This document shows positions 19,186 through 27,538 of a stretch of DNA of 56,208 nt, in pieces. The notes under the pieces are model-generated. The model saw only the letters and a list, made by a program, of their open reading frames with translations, had not been told where the DNA came from and searched no databases. The position numbers and the translations under genes were made by a program. Within the stretch, counting starts at the first letter, position 1, and the number at the start of each line of letters is the position of its first letter. Origin of the DNA: Tannerella sp. (GTDB lineage Bacteria > Bacteroidota > Bacteroidia > Bacteroidales > Tannerellaceae); NCBI GenBank assembly GCA_031270465.1, contig JAISXP010000090.1, forward strand, positions 1 to 56,208, written 5' to 3'.

Positions 19186-20490
19186 CTAAAAGAACACAAA
19201 ACTGTCGATTTCGAACAGATCTTTTTCTTTGTTGCCTTCGAATCTTATCCACAAAGTTTCGACGCCGCTTTTTGGTTTGATTTCGCACGACAGTTCGGTC
19301 CAGTCGCAGTTTTCCGGAACGGTTATACTGCCGAAAGTGCTTGTCCAGGGTTTGTCGCCGGCGAGAACAATTTTACCGCCGGATTTCGACCGTACCCTCA
19401 CTTTGAAACCTTGTAGTCCATTGCCGTAATCAAGATATTTCCATGCAGCGCGGTCGTTGTGGCGAATGGCGGACAGGATTTCGTTATCCGGATGTTTTTC
19501 GTCGCGAACGATTCGGACATTGCCCCACAGGAGACAAGCCCGGGCAGCATCGATCTGTTTACGCGCGTCGAAGGGATTACCTGCGCCCTGCGAAGTCATC
19601 GGAACTTCGGGGATACTTCCGTCGGGCAGGAACTCTATGGGTTCGACACAGGCTTTGCGCATGGATTGAGACCCGTGCGTCGAACGGTGGTAAAACACAT
19701 ACCAGCGGTTGCGGAACTCTGCGACAGAACCGTGATTGTTCCAACTTTCAGGGTCGCAACCGGCATTGTCGATTATCACGCCTCCATATTTGAACGGACC
19801 CAGCGGATGCGTGGCAGTCGAATAGCCGATACATGTTGCTCTGTCCTGCCGTCCGATGTGCGTGTAAACAAAATAATAGACGCCTGCGCGTTTGAATACA
19901 AAACCGCCTTCGTGGAAAAAGTGCGTCTGTTCGGTCACCAGATCGTCGATGACGGTAGCGGAATCAACAGTTTTCATATCGGGATTCAGCCGTGCGCCTT
20001 TTGCCGAAAACTGTCCCCAGTAATAATAAGCCTGTCCGTCGTCGTCCACAAAAACGGTTGGGTCGATACCGTGGACGCCTTCGATTTTCTGTCCGTTAAC
20101 GAACCGTCCTTCCGGCTGTCCGGCTGTCGCCACGCCCTCGCTTCCGTCGGACATGCAGTAATACAGATAATACATTCCGTTGTGATACATCATGTCGGGA
20201 GCATACAGCATACGGTCGGAATACGGCACAGCGTCGCCCTCGCCCGCCGAAGCAAACGAATTGGGATGCAATGTCCAGTTCAGCAAATCGCCGGACGAAA
20301 GCACGTGATGACGTGTCGAGCAGTACTCGCCCGCGACCATGTCTAACGAACCGTAGATATATATTTTTCCATTTGCGTCCACCCGTGCTGTCGGGTCGGC
20401 GATATAAACACCCGGAGGAGAAACAGGATTTTGAGAAAACACCATATTGCCTGTCAGCAATATACATAAAAGAATTTTTAATTTGAACAT
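19186..20490 (-). CDS. Glycoside hydrolase family 43-like protein
   Basis: Signal peptide; GVYIADPTARVDANGKIYIYGSLD, APDMMYHNGMYYLYY, IDPTVFVDDDGQAYYYWG, EGGFVFKRAGVYYFVYT. Confidence 0.88.
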   Translation of the reverse strand: MFKLKILLCILLTGNMVFSQNPVSPPGVYIADPTARVDANGKIYIYGSLDMVAGEYCSTRHHVLSSGDLLNWTLHPNSFASAGEGDAVPYSDRMLYAPDMMYHNGMYYLYYCMSDGSEGVATAGQPEGRFVNGQKIEGVHGIDPTVFVDDDGQAYYYWGQFSAKGARLNPDMKTVDSATVIDDLVTEQTHFFHEGGFVFKRAGVYYFVYTHIGRQDRATCIGYSTATHPLGPFKYGGVIIDNAGCDPESWNNHGSVAEFRNRWYVFYHRSTHGSQSMRKACVEPIEFLPDGSIPEVPMTSQGAGNPFDARKQIDAARACLLWGNVRIVRDEKHPDNEILSAIRHNDRAAWKYLDYGNGLQGFKVRVRSKSGGKIVLAGDKPWTSTFGSITVPENCDWTELSCEIKPKSGVETLWIRFEGNKEKDLFEIDSFVFF

Positions 20491-20524
20491 ACGCAAATCT
20501 GTTTTTTTATTAATAAATCGGATA

Positions 20525-20532
20525 CAAAGATA
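20525..20532 (-). promoter_or_regulatory. Bacteroides-type -7 box (TATCTTTG) for the GH43 gene
   Basis: Reverse complement of CAAAGATA; matches TAnnTTTG, ~35 nt upstream of the start. Confidence 0.6.
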
Positions 20533-20542
20533 ATGCTTTTAT

Positions 20543-20592
20543 TAAACATGTTCATTGACACACGAAACACTCCTGCCGAAAACTCTTGAATC
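20543..20592. promoter_or_regulatory. Conserved upstream element, copy 1 (GH43 gene)
   Basis: TAAACATGTTCATTGAC-N15-GCCGAAAACTCTTGAATC; second copy at 51281-51329. Confidence 0.6.
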
Positions 20593-20889
20593 TTTGAACT
20601 GCTAATCTTATGCACGAAACCAGGCCTCGCACAGTTCTATATCCCTCCGTGTAAGAAAATAATTACACAGAGTGCCACAGAGAAGGCACGAAAAACCACG
20701 GAGCATCCGGTTCCCGTCTTCCGCAATCGGATTCAGGAATGTTCCGTCAGGAGGCATTGGGTAGCGCGACAATTTGAACTGAATATCGACACAGTCGAAT
20801 ACGCCCTGTCATCCTCCCCGCAAATTTCAAAATCAAATTGAATTTGCAGGGAAGAAAACGGGAAAAGCTTCAAATTCAAAGTTGCGTTT

Positions 20890-21396
20890 TTAAAATTTGA
20901 CTGTCCGGTCTCCTTCCCCAAAAGACGAAAATGTGGCCGTGACATTTTTGAGATACAGCACATTCGTATTGTCGTCGTCGACCGAATACATCGACTTTAA
21001 TTCGGGATACTGGTCGAGCAGATACTGCTTGGCTTCCCGTCTGTTGTCTTCCGCAACGGTCGCTTCGATGCGAAGCCATTGACCCGCCGCCAAATCCAGC
21101 GCACAGATCTCAACTTTCGGGTTAGCTTTCATTTGTTTGGAGACTCTTTTTTTCTTTCCGGTCTGGATGTAAAGTTTGTTTTCAAAGATAGCTGCCGTAC
21201 CGAAAGGACGAACTCTCGGCTGGTCGCCATCGGCCGTAGCAAGAAAATAAACTCCGCACTTCTTCAGAAAATCACATACTTCCTGTATTTCCTTCGAAGG
21301 TTGTTCCGACTCGTTGTTGATAAGATTCGACGCCGACGCATCCGTCAGACCGAAGACGGGCAGAAATACGAACAATAAACCAATTAATCTTTTCAT
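20890..21396 (-). CDS. Pyridoxamine 5'-phosphate oxidase-like flavin-binding protein with an N-terminal signal peptide
   Basis: MKRLIGLLFVFLPVFGLTDASA; FLATADGDQPRVRPFGTAAIFENKLYIQTGKKKRVSKQMKANPKVEI. Confidence 0.8.
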   Translation of the reverse strand: MKRLIGLLFVFLPVFGLTDASASNLINNESEQPSKEIQEVCDFLKKCGVYFLATADGDQPRVRPFGTAAIFENKLYIQTGKKKRVSKQMKANPKVEICALDLAAGQWLRIEATVAEDNRREAKQYLLDQYPELKSMYSVDDDNTNVLYLKNVTATFSSFGEGDRTVKF

Positions 21397-21560
21397 TTGT
21401 ATACTTTTTAGATGAAATCTGTTAATGCTGCAAAAATACAGTTTATTTTGTCATAACCGTCCAAATCTGCGACAAAAAATGTTTTGCACATATCGCAAAA
21501 AACGCATATATTTGCTTCCGATAATAACAATGACTGTTTGGTCGGACAAAAAACTGTTGT

Positions 21561-23324
21561 ATGGAAAAATTAATTATTTATCAGGTTTTTCCGCGCATAT
21601 TCGGGAACCGGGAAAAAGCGCGGCATAAGAACGGAAGCATTGCCGAAAACGGTGCAGGAAAATTCTCGTCCTTCACGCCGGAAGTGTTATCCGAAATCAG
21701 AAAAAACGGGTTCACGCACATCTGGTATACAGGCATCATCGAGCATGCCATGCAAACCGACTACTCTGCATACGGAATAGCAAAAGATCACAATGCCGTG
21801 GTAAAAGGAAAGGCCGGCTCACCATACGCCATCAAGGATTATTACGATGCAGATCCCGATCTTGCCGACTGTGTGCCCGAACGGATGAAGGAGTTTGAAG
21901 CGCTCATCCGACGGACGCACGAAGCCGGAATGAAAGTGATCATCGACTTCGTTCCCAATCACGTAGCGCGTCAATATCATTCGGACGCAAAGCCTGTGAC
22001 CGTTCAGGATCTGGGCGAACAGGACAATGTCTTCAAAAATTTTGACCCGAACAACAACTTCTATTACCTTCCCGGCACGCTCGTGCTGCATTTCGGCGCC
22101 GAGCAGGAAGACTTCGAATACAGCGAATTTCCCGCCAGAGCGACGGGAAACGATTGCTTCAGTCCCTTCCCCGGACGTAACGACTGGTACGAAACCGTCA
22201 AACTGAATTACGGTATCGACTACATGCACGGACGAAAATGCCATTTCGATCCTCCTCCTTCCACATGGTTCAAAATGCTGGATATTCTGCTTTTCTGGGC
22301 TGAAAAAGGCGTCGACGGTTTCCGCTGCGACATGGCGGAAATGGTGCCCGTCGAATTTTGGAACTGGGCGATTCAACGGGTAAAGACGGAACGGGATGTC
22401 TGCTTTATCGCGGAGGTTTACAATCCGGCTCTCTACAGGGAATATATTCGCGAGGGGCATTTCGATTATCTGTATGACAAGGTCGGACTTTACGATACGT
22501 TGCGCGACGTGATTTGCGGCAGGAAGTGGGCTGATAAAATCACACAATGCTGGCAGGCAGTGGAAGATATTCGTCCGCACATGCTCGCTTTCCTCGAAAA
22601 CCATGACGAACAGCGCATCGCGTCATCCTTCTTCGCCGGATATGCGCAGGCCGGATTTCCCGGCATGTTCGTTGCCGCTACGCTGGGCGTCAATCCCGTG
22701 ATGGTATATTCCGGACAGGAACTGGGCGAGTCTGGAATGGATGACGAAGGATTCAGCGGATGCGACGGACGTACGACGATTTTCGACTACTGGAGTCTCG
22801 AATGTCTGCAAAACTGGCTGAACGGCGGCCGCTTGGACGGCAGTCTGCTTTCCGGGGAGCAAAAGTCGCTCTACCGGTCATACACCCAACTGCTGCGCCT
22901 TGCAGGAAGTGAACCGGCTATACGCCAGGGGGCGTTTTTCGACCTGATGTATGCCAATGTGCACAATCCGTTTTTCAACAGGCAATACATCTACGCCTTC
23001 CTGCGGAAGTATCGCGCCGACGTCGTGCTTGCCGTCGCAAACTTCGAACGCACGGCCGCGACCGTTCGCATACACATCCCGCCCGAAGCATTTACTGCAC
23101 TCGGTTTCACGGACAACAGCGCAGCCGTACTGACAGACCTGTTTGCGGGCAAACAAACCGTCGGCACACTTACGGCCGCCTGTCCGTTCGAAATATCTGT
23201 CCCGCCACATTCGGGCAGACTGCTTCGCTTCAGATACGACGGTATCGAATGTGACTGCTCCGAACCGGAAATCGTCAGGGCACGGCACGATGAGCGGCCT
23301 TATTTGTCGAGCAATTTTATGTAG
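21561..23324 (+). CDS. GH13 alpha-amylase family protein
   Basis: AGMKVIIDFVPNHVAR, GVDGFRCDMAEMVP, CFIAEVYN, AFLENHDEQR: GH13 conserved regions I-IV. Confidence 0.92.
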   Translation: MEKLIIYQVFPRIFGNREKARHKNGSIAENGAGKFSSFTPEVLSEIRKNGFTHIWYTGIIEHAMQTDYSAYGIAKDHNAVVKGKAGSPYAIKDYYDADPDLADCVPERMKEFEALIRRTHEAGMKVIIDFVPNHVARQYHSDAKPVTVQDLGEQDNVFKNFDPNNNFYYLPGTLVLHFGAEQEDFEYSEFPARATGNDCFSPFPGRNDWYETVKLNYGIDYMHGRKCHFDPPPSTWFKMLDILLFWAEKGVDGFRCDMAEMVPVEFWNWAIQRVKTERDVCFIAEVYNPALYREYIREGHFDYLYDKVGLYDTLRDVICGRKWADKITQCWQAVEDIRPHMLAFLENHDEQRIASSFFAGYAQAGFPGMFVAATLGVNPVMVYSGQELGESGMDDEGFSGCDGRTTIFDYWSLECLQNWLNGGRLDGSLLSGEQKSLYRSYTQLLRLAGSEPAIRQGAFFDLMYANVHNPFFNRQYIYAFLRKYRADVVLAVANFERTAATVRIHIPPEAFTALGFTDNSAAVLTDLFAGKQTVGTLTAACPFEISVPPHSGRLLRFRYDGIECDCSEPEIVRARHDERPYLSSNFM

Positions 23325-23407
23325 CAAGGCAATGCCTATACATAGATTAATAACTTTCGCGGTAAAAAGTTTTTGATACAATTGAGATAAAATTTCGATA
23401 AGTTTTG

Positions 23408-23415
23408 TACTTTTG
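23408..23415 (+). promoter_or_regulatory. Bacteroides-type -7 box (TACTTTTG) for prs
   Basis: Matches TAnnTTTG, 22 nt before the ATG. Confidence 0.55.
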
Positions 23416-23437
23416 CCGCGTTTTAAAATATATCCGA

Positions 23438-24382
23438 ATGAGTGCACATACTCCTTTTTTAGTTTTTGCGGGAACAAACTCCCGCTATCTGGCGGAGAAA
23501 ATCTGTATTTCTCTGCAATGTCCGTTGGGCCAGATGAATATACAGCGGTTTGCCGATGGAGAGTTTTCCGTTTCATATGAAGAATCGATACGGGGGAGAG
23601 ACGTCTTCCTTGTGCAGTCCACTTTCCCCAATTCCGACAATCTGATGGAGTTGCTGCTAATGATTGACGCCGCAAAAAGGGCTTCGGCACATTCCATCAT
23701 CGCCGTCATTCCCTACTTTGGCTGGGCGCGTCAAGACAGGAAAGACAAGCCGCGCGTGGCCATCGGGGCAAAACTGATTGCCGACCTGCTGGGCGTGGCG
23801 GGAATTAATCGCCTGATTACAATGGATCTGCATGCAGACCAGATACAGGGATTCTTTGATGTGCCGGTCGACCATTTATACGCCTCGACCGTCTTTCTCG
23901 AGTTTATCCGCTCAGTCTTTAAGATGAGCAACCTCGTGATAGCAACACCGGACGTCGGCGGGACGAAACGTGCCAGCAGCTATGCCAAGCATCTTGATCT
24001 GCCGATGGTGATATGCCACAAGACGCGCCCGCAGGCCAACGAAATAGCCGACATGCGAATTATCGGAGACGTAAAGAAGAAAGACGTACTGCTTGTGGAC
24101 GACATCGTCGATACGGCCGGCACCATCACCAAAGCCGCTGACCTGATGCTGCAAAACGGCGCCAACTCGGTCAGGGCGATGGCAAGCCATGCCGTCATGT
24201 CCGACCCCGCTACTCTGCTTGTAGACCAGTCGGGACTTTCGGAAATTATCTTCACGGACTCCATCCCGTATACGAAGAAAAGCGAGAAAGTGACAATCCT
24301 CTCCATTGCCGACATGTTCGCCGAAGCCATCCGCCGCGTATGCCGCAATGAATCCATCAGTTCGCTTTATACGATAAAATAA
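23438..24382 (+). CDS. prs: Ribose-phosphate pyrophosphokinase
   Basis: FADGEFSVSYEESIRGRDVFLVQSTFPNSDNLMELLLMIDAAKRASA; DVLLVDDIVDTAGTITKAADLM PRPP motif. Start moved to MSAHTPF. Confidence 0.97.
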   Translation: MSAHTPFLVFAGTNSRYLAEKICISLQCPLGQMNIQRFADGEFSVSYEESIRGRDVFLVQSTFPNSDNLMELLLMIDAAKRASAHSIIAVIPYFGWARQDRKDKPRVAIGAKLIADLLGVAGINRLITMDLHADQIQGFFDVPVDHLYASTVFLEFIRSVFKMSNLVIATPDVGGTKRASSYAKHLDLPMVICHKTRPQANEIADMRIIGDVKKKDVLLVDDIVDTAGTITKAADLMLQNGANSVRAMASHAVMSDPATLLVDQSGLSEIIFTDSIPYTKKSEKVTILSIADMFAEAIRRVCRNESISSLYTIK

Positions 24383-24402
24383 TAGTAAAAAGAAACATTA
24401 TC

Positions 24403-25899
24403 ATGGCATTAAAATTTATTACTGCAGAAGAAGCTGCATCCTGGGTACATCACAACGACAATGTGGGTTTCAGTGGATTTACACCTTCAGGATGTCCGAA
24501 AGACATCCCTTCAGCTATTGCGAAAAGGGCCGAGGAAGAGCATGCAAAAGGGAATCCGTTTCAGATAGGAATGTTTACCGGCGCGTCGACGGGCGACAGT
24601 CTGGATGGCGCGCTGTCGCGTGCAAAGGCGGTGAAGTTCCGCACGCCTTACCAGTCCAATAAAGACATGCGCGCGGCGCTGAATGCAAGGGAAGCAGCGT
24701 ATTTCGACCTTCACCTGTCGGAACTGGCGCAAAATCTGCGCTACGGCTTCTTCGGGAAGGTGAATGTGGCTGTCATCGAAGCAGCCGACGTGTCGGAAGA
24801 CGGCGAAATCGTGCTGACCGATGCGGTGGGAATCTCTCCGACGATCTGTCGCCTGGCAGACATCATCCTCGTGGAACTGAATCATTATCATCCGAAAGAA
24901 ATCAGAGGGATGCACGACATTTATGAACCGGCAGACCCTCCGCTGCGCCGTGAGATACCTGTCTACACGCCGTCAGACCGCATCGGTTCGCCTGTTGTGA
25001 AAGTTGATCCGGCAAAAATCAAGGGCGTCGTGGAGACAAACAATCCGACGGAAAGCGGCAAGTTTGCCATGCTGGACGAGGTCACGCTGGCCATCGGCCG
25101 AAACGTGGCCTGCTTCCTGGTGGGCGAGATGAAGGCGGGACGCATCCCTCCCCAGTTCCTCCCGCTGCAGAGTGGCGTGGGCAACGTGGCAAACGCCGTG
25201 CTGGGCGCAATGGGTGCAAACAGGGAAGTGCCGGCGTTCAACGTCTATACCGAAGTCATACAGGACGCTGTCATCACGCTGATGCGGGAAGGACGCATCC
25301 GGTTCGCAAGCGGCTGCTCGCTGAGCGTAAGCGAAAACGTGCTGGCAGAGATATATTCCGACCTCGCCTTTTTCAAGGACAAACTTCTTCTTCGCCCCCA
25401 GGAGATTTCGAACAATCCGGAAGTGGCGCGTCGCATGGGGCTGATAGCCATCAATACGGCGCTCGAAGTAGATATCTTCGGCAATATCAACTCGACGCAC
25501 GTGTCCGGTACGCGAATGATGAACGGGCTGGGCGGTTCGGGCGACTTTACACGCGCGGCATATTTGTCCATCTTCACGACGCCTTCGACGGCAAAGGATG
25601 GAAAGATCAGCGCCTTTGTGCCGATGGTGTCGCATCTTGACCACAGCGAACATTCGGTAAAAATCATTGTCAGCGAATATGGCGTGGCCGACATGCGCGG
25701 GAAATCGCCCGTGCAGCGCGCGTGCGAAATCATCGACAAGTGCGTGCATCCCGATTATCGTCCTCTGCTGAACGACTACCTGAACATGGGTATAAAAGGC
25801 CATACGCCGCAAAACCTGAAAGCCTGCTTTGCCTTCCACCGTGAACTGGCAGGGAGTGGGGACATGCACAATGTGGACTGGAGTGTTTACAATCGCTGA
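24403..25899 (+). CDS. Acetyl-CoA hydrolase/transferase family (succinate:acetate CoA-transferase-like)
   Basis: VGFSGFTPSGCPKDIPSAIAKRA; VYTEVIQDAVITLMREGRIRFASGCSLS; GGSGDFTRAAYLSIF. Confidence 0.93.
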   Translation: MALKFITAEEAASWVHHNDNVGFSGFTPSGCPKDIPSAIAKRAEEEHAKGNPFQIGMFTGASTGDSLDGALSRAKAVKFRTPYQSNKDMRAALNAREAAYFDLHLSELAQNLRYGFFGKVNVAVIEAADVSEDGEIVLTDAVGISPTICRLADIILVELNHYHPKEIRGMHDIYEPADPPLRREIPVYTPSDRIGSPVVKVDPAKIKGVVETNNPTESGKFAMLDEVTLAIGRNVACFLVGEMKAGRIPPQFLPLQSGVGNVANAVLGAMGANREVPAFNVYTEVIQDAVITLMREGRIRFASGCSLSVSENVLAEIYSDLAFFKDKLLLRPQEISNNPEVARRMGLIAINTALEVDIFGNINSTHVSGTRMMNGLGGSGDFTRAAYLSIFTTPSTAKDGKISAFVPMVSHLDHSEHSVKIIVSEYGVADMRGKSPVQRACEIIDKCVHPDYRPLLNDYLNMGIKGHTPQNLKACFAFHRELAGSGDMHNVDWSVYNR

Positions 25900-25984
25900 G
25901 ATTTGTCGCGTGAAGGGAGATGGGCGGAAGTCGCCGCATCAGGCCGGCCGCCGCCTCTGTCGCAGTCCGAAACATCGTACAGTC

Positions 25985-26824
25985 ATGAAGTCGTCATTGT
26001 TTTTCGTTCTGACGCTGGCCGGCAGTCTTTGCCTGCAAGCTGTTTTCGCTCAGGAAATCAAGATTCATTCGCACAACGACTATAACCGGCGTACGCCTTT
26101 TTATCAGGCGTATGCCCAACAGGTGGCGTCGATCGAGGCGGACATCTTCGCGACGAAGAAAGCGGACGAACTGCTGGTGGCGCACGACAGGAAAGACCTG
26201 CCGGAGGCGCCAACGCTGGACGAAGCATATATCCGTCCGCTGGTACGCCTCTACCGGCAAAACGGCGGCAGGGCATGGAAACAGTCCGACCGGACGCTCG
26301 TGCTGCTGGTCGATCTGAAAACGCCGGTCAGCCCGACGCTGGACAGGCTTGTGACCAAACTGCAGGCCAGCCCCGACGTATTTGATCCACAGGTCAATCC
26401 CTTCGCCGTGCGGGTTGTCATCTCGGGGAATGTGCCCGATGCCGAGGCATTTGCCTCCTGGCCGCCGTTTATCTTTTTCGACGGATCGCGAACGGATTAT
26501 ACGCCCCGGCAGTTAGAGAGAATATACATGATCAGCCTCAACCTGCGCAATTACACGAAATGGGACGGGGAGGGGAGCATGAGTGAAAAGGAACGCAACG
26601 ACGTAGTCCGCATGATAGAGGCAGTGCACGCACTGGGCAAACCGATTCGCTTCTGGGGGACGCCCGACAGCCCGACGGCGTGGCGCACGTTTCACTCCCT
26701 CGGCGTAGACTATATCAATACCGATCGACCGGAAGCCTGCGCCGCGTTCTTTCGCGACAGCCTTGCCAGTCCGGGCGCTGCCGCATCCAAATTAGACTGC
26801 GTGCAGCATGAATTTGTGCATTGA
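25985..26824 (+). CDS. Secreted PI-PLC/GDPD-superfamily-like protein
   Basis: Signal peptide MKSSLFFVLTLAGSLCLQAVFAQ; IKIHSHNDYNRRTPFYQAYAQQVASIEADIF; DYINTDRPE. Family inferred from fold-like motifs. Confidence 0.65.
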   Translation: MKSSLFFVLTLAGSLCLQAVFAQEIKIHSHNDYNRRTPFYQAYAQQVASIEADIFATKKADELLVAHDRKDLPEAPTLDEAYIRPLVRLYRQNGGRAWKQSDRTLVLLVDLKTPVSPTLDRLVTKLQASPDVFDPQVNPFAVRVVISGNVPDAEAFASWPPFIFFDGSRTDYTPRQLERIYMISLNLRNYTKWDGEGSMSEKERNDVVRMIEAVHALGKPIRFWGTPDSPTAWRTFHSLGVDYINTDRPEACAAFFRDSLASPGAAASKLDCVQHEFVH

Positions 26825-26937
26825 GTGAGCCGTATAAGCCCGTCAGAAACCTGTAATCATCTTCCAAAACCGGCATTCCGACGAAGTTTGCACACACAAA
26901 AAAAAGTATCTTTGCGGAAATAAACGACGAAACGAAG

Positions 26938-27480
26938 ATGAATCCACTGGCGTTAATAAGCAAATATTACGAGCCTGATTCGACAGTCAGGCGGATACTG
27001 GTTCAGCACAGCCGCGACGTGGCGGACAGGGCGCTGTCGATTGCCCGTGCACATCCGGCAATGCAACTCGACCTCGCATTTCTGGAAGAAGCCGCCATGC
27101 TGCACGACATCGGCATTTTCCTCTGCCATGCGCCCGATATTGACTGCCACGGCCGGTTTCCGTATATCTGTCACGGCTATCTGGGAGCGGAACTGATGCG
27201 CAGAGAAGGTTTTCCGCGTCATGCGCTGGTCTGCGAGCGGCATACCGGCACGGGGCTTTCGCTGGAAATGATTGACAAACGGCTTTTCCCCGTTCCCTTT
27301 CGCGACATGCAGCCGCAGTCGGTAGAAGAGCAGCTGATTTGCTTTGCCGACAAGTTTTTCAGCAAAACGAAACCGGGCAAAGAGAAGTCCGTGGACAAAG
27401 TCAGGCAGAGCCTGCACAAGTACGGAAACCGGGACGTCCGCCGCTTCGACGAGTGGTGTAAACGCTTTTTAGAGGAATAA
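26938..27480 (+). CDS. HD-domain phosphohydrolase
   Basis: VRRILVQHSRDVADRALSIA ... EEAAMLHDIGIFLC (HD motif) ... CERHTGTGLS. Confidence 0.88.
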   Translation: MNPLALISKYYEPDSTVRRILVQHSRDVADRALSIARAHPAMQLDLAFLEEAAMLHDIGIFLCHAPDIDCHGRFPYICHGYLGAELMRREGFPRHALVCERHTGTGLSLEMIDKRLFPVPFRDMQPQSVEEQLICFADKFFSKTKPGKEKSVDKVRQSLHKYGNRDVRRFDEWCKRFLEE

Positions 27481-27538
27481 ATCGCGGCGGCTTCATTAAT
27501 TTGTTTTATTTTTGCGGCGTGTAATTCAAACTGAAAGC

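Noticed and set aside
20733-20963. 76-aa minus-strand ORF in the GH43-PPOX gap
   Set aside because: No conserved features and overlaps the end of the PPOX-like gene in another frame.
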